From Heliopora coerulea (Eukaryota > Cnidaria > Anthozoa > Scleralcyonacea > Helioporidae), in assembly GCA_030142905.1 (NCBI GenBank), contig JASJOG010000067.1, positions 1,054,001 through 1,118,000 on the forward strand: 64,000 nt of DNA, given 5' to 3'. The position numbers and the translations under genes were made by a program. Shown in pieces: positions 1-11,300 of this stretch. Position 1 is the first letter of the stretch. Each line of letters opens with the position of its first letter. The notes under the pieces are model-generated. The model searched no databases. It had not been told where the DNA came from and worked only from the letters and a program-made list of their open reading frames with translations.

Positions 1-185
1 CGCGCCAATAACAAGTTCTGGCGTCAGTAACCCAATCAGAGCTGCCGATTCGCGCCAAGAACAAATTCTGTCGTTAATGAACGAATTGGAGCTCCCCATT
101 CGCGCCAAGAACAAATTCTGACGTTAGTAAACCAATCAGAGCTACCCAATCGCGCCAAAAACAAATTCTGGCGTCAAGCGGCGCT
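1..185. repeat. 50-bp tandem repeat, about 3.6 copies
   Basis: Copies begin at 1, 51, 101 and 151, exactly 50 bp apart. Each opens with CGCGCCAA, and copies 1 and 3 contain CCAATCAGAGCT. The array lies in the intron before the last copine exon. The CCAAT core and the GCGCCAA core resemble NF-Y and E2F sites, but any regulatory role is inference. Confidence 0.85.
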
Positions 186-313
186 TTGATGTCATAACCG
201 TGTTTACATAGCCTGATATAAACGCGGGAACTGACCAATCACTGGAAACTTATTTCATAATTAAACTTAGAACTTTATTATTAATACCTTACTGCAATAT
301 ATTTTCTGTTAAG

Positions 314-409
314 GACCCGGTCGCTCTTGCCAAAGCTGTGCTGGCCGAAGTACCGAAGCAAGCTGTGGAGTATTTCAAGAGCCAAGGAATCAGACCAGGG
401 AAAGCATGA
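314..409 (+). CDS. Copine, terminal coding exon (partial gene)
   Basis: A pyrimidine-rich acceptor ending TTCTGTTAAG is followed by an open frame of 31 codons ending in TGA at 407-409. The peptide starts DPVALAKAVLAEVPKQ and continues with AVEYF and GIRP. This matches the conserved C-terminus of copines, just after the VWFA/copine domain (ALA-x-x-VLAEVP-x-Q-x-V-x-YF). Copines are Ca2+-dependent phospholipid-binding proteins with two C2 domains and a VWA-like domain. Everything upstream lies outside the window, so the paralogue cannot be named. The gene converges on the MEGF-like gene. Confidence 0.78.
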   Translation, partial: DPVALAKAVLAEVPKQAVEYFKSQGIRPGKA

Positions 410-2057
410 TCAAATATTGCACACTACAGAATTGTTTGATGTATCAGATGGTTATTTATGACTTAGCAATGATTCGCACAGAAAAAAGGGAAAAATTAAA
501 AACATAGATCACTCTTAACAGATTAAAATTATATACTGGGGATAACATTTGTTGAAAAAAAGATCCAACATAATGCTCATTCTTTTCTCAATTTGGCAAC
601 TTGGTCTTAATTTGAATACAAATGTCGGTTATTTTGTGCTTTGAATTTAATAGGCCTCGATATCTTTAATCTCATGACCCAACACGGTTACACTCATTTT
701 ACAGCGCCAAAAAGAAACGTTTCCTTTGTTAAAGGATAGAAGATGAGGCTCTATGATGTTATGAAATTCAATAAATTCAAAGCTGAAAATCACTTGTATT
801 TGTAACTATACAAAAAGGAACGTAGAGAACTAACAATCACTTTGCATTTTTCTCGACAAATTTGTATTTAGTATATATTTTAAACTTTTTAAAGGCGACG
901 TGTTATAGCACTCGGGTTTCTTTGAGGAATTTTAGTATCACATTATAATTATGATCGATATTTCATTATAAGTCTGAGTTTGGCTTAATTTGACCGATAT
1001 AACAGTAAATAACCCGCTTAAAGTCTGTTAACAAGCGCTTAAGAGAACTTCGGATGATTCCTATCTGAAAATTTATGGAATTGGAGCAAGTTTAGACAGC
1101 CAAGGGGAAGTTATGAAACGATAAAAGAACGCAGTCATAAACATATCTTCCTTTAACTAACAGGTTTCATTTTGCCGTCATCTGTTAAGTTTGAACTGCA
1201 CAGATAACGACACAATATGGTAATACGGCGTTTCCTCCTTAAATTTGCGTTATTCAGCTCCGTGTCAAAGTATCATTACGAATGCCAGTAATAAGAAATT
1301 ACTGCAAAACAGGAAAATTTCTAAAACAAAAACTGAGGTCATATAACTACCAGCGTTTTTGTATAATTCCTGAAGACATTTTGTTTAAATGTCTTCTTGA
1401 CTATCCATTTCTGCTCAGTTTTTGTTGCATATCCAAAAACGCAAATGGGTTTACAATGTATAAGAATTATTCAAAAACTGTAAAAAAACATGTTTGTGCT
1501 TGTTCGATAGTCAAACTAATGGGCATTGATGTATTACTATTATTTTTGTACGGCTGAGCTCGTTGCCGTTCCGTGCACAAAATTGTGCATGCTGATTGGT
1601 CGCTGAACCGTCCGAGATTGTACGATGTTAGACCGACCGAAACAATACACTACTCCCGACCAGTGAGTTTTGGGCGGGAAAATCTTCAAGCTGATTTTAA
1701 TGAAAGTCAAGGAGAATTAAGTATCTACAATGAAAAATTACTAGTGGTGAATTGTACTGGAACGCTGTTACTGCTTTTGTTTAAAGCTAATTGTATAAAA
1801 GTTCAATAAATGGATGTTTAACCGTTCGAAACAAGAAGCCAGACGGGCGAGTGACGAGGTAATGTGAACAGCAACCTGCCAACCAACCAAAAGCCATGTA
1901 ATAAATTCCTAGTTAACCTTCCTTTGCTCAGTTTGTACTGGAAAGTATTTGCCTTTGTTTTTTGCTTTGTTTCTTGGAAAGTCAAATACTTTCAATTATG
2001 GACCACGGATGCACTCAGGTAATAAGCGCTCAATCCTTTGTATCTTATTTCTGTTTC
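410..2057. other. Intergenic / 3'UTR region between convergent genes
   Basis: This stretch should hold the copine 3'UTR and the 3'UTR of the minus-strand MEGF-like gene. An AATAAA at 771-776 on + could serve copine, and another lies at about 1804. Two short open frames (1282-1557, 1573-1809) show no domain, splice site or codon pattern I trust. Confidence 0.5.
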
Positions 2058-2383
2058 TCATCCTTCTCCCGACTCGTAAATCGGATTCACGACATTTTTG
2101 TCATTGTCCGGCTCCATCTTTGTATATCGTCCACTTTCCGAAAGATTTCGCGCTCTCTCGGATTTCTTCTTGGGCATGGTGTCCGACGTGCTTTGAGTGA
2201 TGTCCGCTGGTCGGCTGTTCCCAGCCGAGGGCGCAGATTCGCAAGCCTCGTACAGTGGTTGACTTTTTTCTTGTTTCAAAGGTACCCTTGAAGTCCGGGT
2301 GTTTTCGACGTAGTCATAGCTGTTTTCTTCATGGTTTGCTTGTTGTGGAGCTCCTGAATCGTATAAAATGTTCTCCGCAGCAG
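2058..2383 (-). CDS. MEGF-like gene, last exon: distal cytoplasmic tail
   Basis: The acceptor TTTTTGTCAG is followed in phase 1 by 108 codons to a TGA at 2058-2060. The tail is acidic and Ser/Lys-rich, with tyrosines in ILYDSG, SYDYVEN, PLYEA, RYTKM and, at the very end, [10 protein letters not shown]. The terminal NPIY fits a PTB-domain docking site. There is no membrane segment. Confidence 0.88.
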
Positions 2384-5300
2384 CTGACAAAAACAAACAT
2401 TTTTCAGAGTCACTAATGGCGCGACTTGGGTACATTTAAATGTGTATTAGCGGGCACACTTGGGGAGTTCTTTCGAGTCCACAAGTGCGTAGACTCACAG
2501 GAAATGGAAAATCTTTTTACTGTTCTTCCACCGAGTTATGAGGTGCGTTTCATCAGCGAATTGGGACCGAGTTCGGACGCAATTCATACCGATTCCCCCG
2601 ATGTGAATGCGCTTGGACTGGATTTGGACTAGTTTTGAATCCACTAGTTTGATGTGACGATTGGTGCCGCCACGTCAGCGCAATCAACTGCGTTCACATG
2701 CAAAATTTTGAGGTGGTTAATTTCCGTTTTTGAAAAGTGAATGTTTGAAATTTCTATCTTCAAAAATGCTACTAAATATTTTCTATGGAGAATTTAACCC
2801 ATGTTAATGCATACCGTTGTTGTAAAACAACAAATTGCAACCAAAGAAGTGATAAAAGAAATCAGGAAAAAAAACAGAGATCTAAAAACAAAAAAGTAGA
2901 AAATTATGCCTAAAACGTTTATAAAACGAAGAATTAAAAAAATACATTTTTGGTATGAAATACCGTTTCTTAAGAAAGACTTCTTTCAGTTGCAGTGGTA
3001 TTAGTAACGTTTCAAAGTGGCTTCTAGCAACAGTTCAACCTAATTTAGCTCGAAATGAGCTCTGTAATCTTCTGTTTTTATTTCGTTAAAACTATTATCT
3101 TCGCTTCAGCAATCAATATGATCGTTTAAAACAAAAAGTTCTTTAATGTAAGTTTTTTAAAGGTCAGGAAACGTGATTTCGTATTTAATATAAACTGAAG
3201 TTACAGAATTTTAAAACCTGGTTATTGAATTCTCATATGTCAAAAAATATTAATGATAAAAATGTAGTCACCGTTCTCTTTCACAACTTAAGTTGGACAG
3301 TAATTAGACGGCATTTTGAAACATCAGTGCTGCCCCAGTAACTGCAAAAACCTTTTTCTAAGTAGTAGCATATGATGCCAAACATGTGTTTGTACCGTTT
3401 GCATGTGGTTTCTTTATCTCCTAAAATATTTCGCTTTTTTTGAGGAAAGAACTTCCATGAACCCCATCCAAAAATGGCCGCCAATTAAATAGTTTACTTA
3501 CATTTAAGTTAGTTGTAACTGCCTCCTTCTGGCGTGAACTGAAACACCATTTTAGTAAAAGAAACTTAACTGCGCATAAACGAATTATAGATTGGCGGTT
3601 AGTTTTGCATGGAGTCTGTTCTTTTACTATTCAGAAAAATCTGTCAAGTCACCTTAACCCTCTTCCAACAGGACCTCTCCCTCTGACAAAATCGTGGTTC
3701 AAACCAAAGTAAAACAATATGACTGATTCTGCCTGCAGTGAGGTATGTAACTTAGTTAAATGATCTGTGAGACATGCTTCATTTGTCGACAAGTCACAAT
3801 GCTATGTCCATAGTGTGACTTCTTAGACTATCTCATTCACAAACCAGGGAAATCTAAGAATCTCAAGATAGACTTGAAACATGGAAGAACTGTAAAAGCC
3901 ATTCTTTATCACTTTGGTTGAAGGAAAAATCGTTGACATTCATCTTACTTGCTCTTTGATTTCTACAAGTAAGTTTTCGTTGCACTACCTTCGCAACAAG
4001 AAATGTGGCGTAAAAGATTGGTAAACCGTCTTTGTTTATACTGGATGACCCTATCATCTAGCTACGCTTTTCGTCCTAGAGCTCCAGTAAGGGCCACCCC
4101 TCATGGGTCCAGTGTTACTACAGGAGGAAACCGGAGTACCTGGAGAAAACCTGCGATGTTTGGTAGAGTCAGACTGGACAACACTCTTCTCACATGTGAC
4201 CAAGGTAACTTTATTCAGATAACTGCATGGAGCAAGAGTTGAACTCTTGTCACAGTGGTGAGAGACACATGGACTACCACTGTCCCAGCAGCATCGCCGG
4301 AAAAATTGGTATGATGCATAAAAGCGTTACTTTGTTTGACTTGCCACGTATTCTTACCTCCGTCTTCTTGTCCGTTTGATGGTTCGTCAACGCCATCATA
4401 GATAGGATTTGGGCTGATCGTTGAAAACGCTCTTCCCTTCTCTTTTGCGCCATTTTCGTTTGAGTCAAATCCTTCATAAAGAGGATTGGTTGACACATCT
4501 CCTATGGTTGATGAATTACGGAAGCATTAGTGGAATGAGAGTAAGAGGAAGTGAGGTGGAAAATAAGAGGAAGTGAAGTCATAGTTTTTTTTCTTTGTCT
4601 TTTATTGTAAACCGCAAATATTGCGTTGGAAATGACAAAGCTCTTCTAATAGCCGAAATCTAGTTATTGTTTAGTTCTAGAGTAACTCAATGTTATAAAT
4701 ATGTGCGTAACGAAGATCAAAACAGTACGTTTCTAGAAAAGCGATACTGTAATTTGGGGGAAACTGACAAAGACTATTTGGTTTTTCCCAAAACATTTCG
4801 GGAATTCTTTTCGTGAAACTCCTTCTTTGGCAGTGTGTTCTCTTCAACATATCCTTATTCGAGTTACCTTGTCTAACGGCGTTCATTTCATGTTCACCAG
4901 CGACGAGACCTGCCCTTGACAGAGTTCTAAAAAACACCAAACAGCAAGAAATATTTTTATTAGACCTTTTGCTGTTCAAAAGCTCAAACCTCAAAAACCT
5001 CAAACTCATCAACGCAAAAATACATTCATTTTATTCAATCGACTTTTATTAACGCAGATAAGCAACCATTTGCATCAAAGGGTATTCTATTGCGCCAACA
5101 GACAACCATTCACACCATTCTACCATACACTAGAGATAAGAAAATTTCAATTAGGCAAGATATTTTTCTTGCGTCCTTGAAATTTTATTATCGCTAACGT
5201 ATAGTAAAATGATATTAATGGTCGTCTGTTGGCGCTATGGAATGCCCTTCGATGCAAATGGTTGCGTATCTACGCTAATGAATGTCGATTGATTAAAATG

Positions 5301-8300
5301 AAGGTATTTTTCCGTTGATGAGTTTGAGGTTTTTGAGGTTTGAGCTTTTGAACAGCAAAAGGTCTAGCTTGAGGTTGGCGTTAATGATAGTATATTTTCT
5401 GGTAATGAACAGCAAAAGGTGTACAACCAAAGTGCGAATCAAACGGTTTGCAGGCATAAGCTCTGGTTGTCACTAAGTGTTGTAATTGAACAGGAAATTG
5501 CGGCTGTTACGAAATGAATAACTGGACCGATACTAAGACATTTGAATTATCCGTTGTTTTGTATTTGAGCTCGCAAACTTTGGTAGTAAGTTGTAACAAG
5601 TGGTGATAGGTGATAATAGGTGGTAATAGGTGATAATCGTAAGAGTTCAACGTGAACAGACGTACATTAACCTCGTAAACGCACATGCCGGATGTTCCAT
5701 GAGGTCTTCTTCCCAGAAAAACGTTTTCTGAACGCCTGGCTGAAGTTTGCAACCTTGATGGCCGATAAAGCGCATTCGCCGCTGAGCTACATAGATTGTC
5801 GTAGCCAGTCAAATTTTCCTTATGTTGTCCTCAAATTACAAACGAGTTCGAGAAATGTGTTTGAAAAAGGAACCACGAAACGAGCGCCCGCAACAGCAGT
5901 GATTACACTTGTCAGTGGTTTTGCAAATAAAGCTGGCAGGTCATAATGACGTTACGTTGATCAACATGCCTCACTGGCAAATATTTGGATTAAGCAGAAT
6001 AATCACCAGTTGGTCATATTTATAGGTAGTGCTACTCTGGTTAGGTGGCCAGCAAAAGGTACATACAAATTGCTAGAAGACATTTCTTAATTGAAGATTA
6101 AAATGGAGTCACCAGGTATTCCCCTAGATTTAGGGGTCACCGGATATCTCCCTGATAAATAAAAATTAAAACAAGGTCACTGGGTATCTCTCTTGAAATA
6201 AGGGTCACCAGATAAATGGTGACTAATAGTTCACCTGGTTGCGAAAAAAGACTATTCACCAATCACCAGTTGGTCATACTGCAAGAACTCCGATTTCAAG
6301 TTTAACCAACTATTTACTGATACCATAAATAATGTTCGCAATTAGCACATCTGTGGGTGGTAATTAGAGCAATTCACTGATAATGATTGTATATGACAAA
6401 TATCATTTGTAATATACCCCTTTAACTTCAATTTTATCACCAACATAATACCTGTCGCACAATCTTCGTCTAGTTGTGCGGCGCCCGTTCGTCACTTCGG
6501 TAGATTCCACTCAAGGGACTGTATCTTTCTTTTATTTTGCGACTTAGGGCTTCACTCTCTCTGTACACTTCTCTCTGACTTCTCTTCACACCTGTACACT
6601 TCTCTCTGACTTCTCTTCTCTTCACCACGAATACTTCACAACCTACTTCGACGCTATCCGAAGGACAAGTGCCAAGCCTAGGCCTGAGGGTCAAGGTCCA
6701 CGTTGGCTTACAGTGGTTCTTTGTTGTGACATCTTACGTGTCCCGCAGCAAGAATCATGTTTTCACAATTTATTATTTGTTACTAATTTAATTAAAAGTA
6801 TTCTGCCACATTACCAGCAGAAACTCACCATCAGTCTATCAGTCTACTGGGTTGTCAGTCCGATTCCCGACGAATTACTTTGGTATCATATTTTTCGCAA
6901 CAGGTCTTGGTTGTATCTTAAAGAGAGCTTTTGCTCCAAAACACCGGCTTAAAAATTACTAAAAATCGTTCATGTAGCTTTTTATTTACTGATACTTACT
7001 GCTTTGGTGACTTTTCTGGCCAGTGCGCACGTCTTCGCCGGCGGACCCATACGGTCATCAGTACAGCAGCAATAATTATCACTACGAGGATGCCAACAAC
7101 TGGACCAATAACTGTGGCTGGGTTCAAGTCATCCTTCGAGGGAGCCGCATTTAGTTGGGCTGGTAAATGGAGAATAACGGAAAACATTTTAGGCTTTTAA
7201 TAGCTTTCTAAAGTTTATTTTTTAATAGCCATGAAGAATTAAGGATACTGTCAATAACAAGGGCCAAATGTTAGCGCTAAGTAAGGGTTTCATTTGGAAA
7301 ATTAGTAAGCCTTTTCCTAGAAGAACATCAAATTGAGAAGAACCAGAAGATAAAACTGAAATCTTCATGGGGAAACATAGTGACCAGTTCTTTTTACTAC
7401 ACTGAGCAATAATGCCAAGAATTAAGTGTTTGACGAGAGACAATTGTGTGTACCTTAGTACACATGTTAGGACAAGTATTAATGCCCAGCACAAAACACG
7501 GAACAAACCACTGAATAAAATAAAAGATTTATTAAACTAACTAACGTTTTGTCGCATCTCGCAACATCATCAGAGAGTGAAATGTTATTACAAAACAGCG
7601 AATATATATAAATAAATGAAGGTATCAAATTCCAAGTTGTGTAGTAGTGGAAATAAAGAAGAAAAAATTCAGAACAAAGACAAAGGAATGGAGCCTTGGA
7701 ATTGGTACCTTCGCTTATTTACATATATTCGCACACTCTGGACAATGTCAATTTAACTTCGTGTTACCGAAACTAAAATCTAAATTTATGAAAAATCGTT
7801 TGGCTATCGTGGCGCATTGGTCTGGAATAATCTTTCACCCGAAATCCAAAATTCAGATTCTGCAAATATTTTGAAAAGAAAGATCAAGCGATTATCAAAT
7901 ATTTAATTTCTTATCTGTATGTTATTAATAGATTAATCAGTTTTTAATCACTTTTAGGGTGTAAATAGATCATAATTATGATCTACACGGACTATTGGAA
8001 GAATACTGTACATATTTCTCTTTTTTCTAGCATTTATAATTATTTGGTGAAGTAGTCCAGTGTTTAGAAGAAGTCAGAAGAAGAAAAAAAATAAACGAGG
8101 GAAAAAACAATGCAAGGTTTGATGTGTGGATGGGCTGAAGAAAGTAATTTACTGACTTCTTGAATCTGAAAACTGCGAAATCCGGTTTATGGCAAAATTA
8201 TAAAGGAACCAAGAGCTCGGGGGCCGTAAGGACTTTCATTTGAAGATGGAAGAGATCTATTAATAAGTTCATTAAAAAAAAATCTCATGGGGAACTTAGG

Positions 8301-11300
8301 TTAAGATAACGAAATGGCAAGATGAGAATGAGCCCTCTTATAAACGATAGGGAAAACCTTTGAGCTATCATATTATTGCTAGGTTTTGCATGTGATTCAG
8401 GTAGGATATACTGATATATTTTGTGTATATGGGAGCTTGGAGATATGGAGGATGACAGACGTTCATCAAGCTCATTCCTCAGAAAACGATTTCTGAGCTC
8501 CAGACGGGGATAAAAACCTCAACTTTCTGATGACTTGGGAGACGCTCAAACCATTCAGTTACCAAGGCTCAGATGGCAAGCCAGGCAACACATTTGTCAA
8601 ATTTGCACCTTAGCTCACCATCTTAGCCTTGGTAGCTCAATGGTTAGAGCGTCTCACCGGTCATCAGAAGATTACGAACTGGATCTCTGTCTGGTTCCCA
8701 GAAATCGTTTTTCTGAAGTACGAGCTTGGCGATCGTTCATCTATTATTTTCGTGGCACATAGTCTGTGGTAGTTAGTCCATTACTTACACATTATTGGAT
8801 GAGGTTGAACACGGTAGAGTAAGTTATCTGCATCAAGTTTTGTGTTATCTGCTGGAAGCAAAGGCCGAGCACCCTGAAGGTGTCACTAACAGGAAGCTTA
8901 TGGTATATTTTGGTAGTACTGTTCAACTTACTTTCGTTGCAAAATCTGCCAGAGCGACCTTCTCGACACATACATGTGCCATTAATGTGAGTGCACGTAT
9001 CAGGTTGAAATGACGCACGATTACAGTCGCATTTTCTTTTGCATTTATAACCAAAGAAACCCTTTTGGCACACTGAAATACAAAATATTGCTAAGGATAT
9101 AGAAAATGTGTTGCCGTGACGATAAGTTGGGGGAATATATACAAGCTGATATATATACATACATACATACATACATACATACATACATACGTACGTACGT
9201 ACATACATAGCGTGAGACTAAATCTAACATTTCTTGATGTGTGCACTCCAGGAAATTCGACACGCTTTTCAATGTTCATAATCTCCAATCTGAATCAAAT
9301 GTAAGTACAATCAATCACTTACTTGCATTGCAATCACTTCCTCGATATCCTGGGAGACACTCACATTCTCCAGTTTCAGGATTGCACCAGTCTGTGTTGG
9401 TCTTGTTACAAGTACATGTGGCTGTACAGTGAGGTCCGTAACGAAAGTCGTCACAGACTGAAAGATAAAGATAGCGCAAACAATTTAGATAAAAAAAAAA
9501 TTCTGAATTTTCGCTCGCAACGGTTTTAATTTACTTGCAACTCATTCCTTTCCTCTCTCCTTTCCTTCGTTCCATCTTTCCTTCATTTGTTCGTTCCTCC
9601 CTTCGTTCGTTCGTTTGTTCCTTCGTTCCTTTCTTCTTTCCTTGCTTCCTTTCTTCCTTCCTTGTTCCTTCCTTCTTTCCTTACTTCCTTTCTTCCTTCC
9701 TTCCTTCCTTCCTGTCCCTTCTTTTCTTCCCTTCTTTCCTTCATTCCAAGACATAGCATCCCGTAAAAACATTTTCAACCATTATCCAATTTCTTGTACA
9801 ATCAAATGTCTCGTAGGTAGAGTGAGTGAGGAAGAGAGGGAAAGAAAGAAAAAGGAAAGAAGGACGACATGCCACGAAAAACATAAGTCTGCCGGTAATC
9901 TTGAATGGGATCGGTATTTTCAATGAATCTTATTTGTTTGAAATGTCTTACACTCTGTAATTCTTGATTGTGGTCATGGGATTTCTTAGAATATATCCAG
10001 GCGATTGATTTACGTATCACTGTAGTTCTTCAGGAACAGTCCGACGTATTTGTTTACCCGACTGCGTTCTTGCTTTCTGGATTTCTCTTTACTTTGCTTC
10101 ATTTTACATCTTGATCATTTTTGCTCTATCACCTTTTCTACTCTTTTTACTTATTCCTGGTTTAGTCCACTCATTATGGCCATCTCTTCGTCAATTTCCT
10201 TTCACATCCCTTTCTGTTTCCTTTCCTCACTCCTTACTCCTTTTTCTTCAACAAATCCTCCCTCTACGTCGCTCAATGTTCCGTAGTTTTCTACCTCCAT
10301 CAAATATTAGTTACTAAGACTCACCTTCCGTGCAATAATCCCCAGTCCAGCCTGCCTTACAATTACACTGCCCGCTAACTGGATCACATGACTCGGTATT
10401 TTCCTGATAGCATTGACAATAAAGTCCACAGTTCTTTCCATACTTGTTATTTGAACATGCTAAATATATTATGGGATTAAAAAGTATTAAAATGTAAAAA
10501 TGATATATCACATGACCCCCGGCCGGTGGATAGATGGTTGGATGGACGAACGCACGGATGGACGGGCGGGTGGGAATAACGGTGGTTGGATGGATGGATG
10601 GATGGATGGATGGATGGATGGAAAAGTAAGTGGTTAGATTGATGGATGGGTGGTTAGTTGGGGGTGTGTGGAAATAGATGGGTGAATGGATTGAGTTCCC
10701 TTTTGTAAAAACTTCTTTCTGAAGCCTACAAACTAATCCAAATACAACGCAAGACTTTGAGTGGGGTGCTACTTTGCTCGTGCCTTTAGGTGCATGCAGA
10801 ATTACTGGAACTCTATCGAGGGCTGGGAGATGTTGGACGAGAAACAATTTCCATGTAGTCACATTGTTATAATAATTGGAGTGCTGCGTAGACAGTGACA
10901 AATAAGGTAAAAAGTTAAAAGGTTGATAACTGCCGTGATTGATCTCAAATAATTCCGAATCAGTCACGAAGAATTCCAGTCACGGCAGTTATCAACCTTT
11001 TAACTTTTCACCTAGTCACATTGTTGCCGTGTGAGGGGAGGAAACACGGTTGGAAATCTTACTGGCTTGTTGTGAGATGCGTTCGGTGCAAAGCTGCGGT
11101 AAGTCTGTAAACAAGTCGTAAAACCAAGTTATTTCATCAAGTCACAACAAAATGGAAAAAAGCCACGTGGGTTTCAACTTGACATGTGCAGTACATTAGC
11201 ATGTCGTTGAAACAATCTTGAACAGATTTGTTAGGGGATGAAACTTCACAACTATTTGCATCAAACTTTCAAAACAACCCGTCAAAAACCTGTTTCAACA

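Noticed and set aside
1..185. CRISPR-like array because of exact 50-bp spacing
   Set aside because: The whole 50 bp is repeated and there are no unique spacers; the context is animal DNA.
1573..1809. 78-codon frame between copine and the MEGF-like gene
   Set aside because: No splice site, domain or repeat relationship; probably 3'UTR or intergenic.
5692..5812. Minus-strand frame with GYDNL and NALYRP, a candidate tail exon of the receptor
   Set aside because: The possible acceptors and the donor give phases that cannot join the phase-2 transmembrane exon and the phase-1 tail exon. The 4868-4926 exon fits both.
9542..9778. Long open frames on both strands across a pyrimidine tract
   Set aside because: They encode only Ser/Phe/Leu or Arg/Lys/Glu runs from CTTC repeats.
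10314..10967. A 217-codon open frame on -
   Set aside because: Only 10325-10459 is a real EGF exon. The rest is intron read-through over a GGAT microsatellite and an inverted repeat, upstream of a good acceptor.
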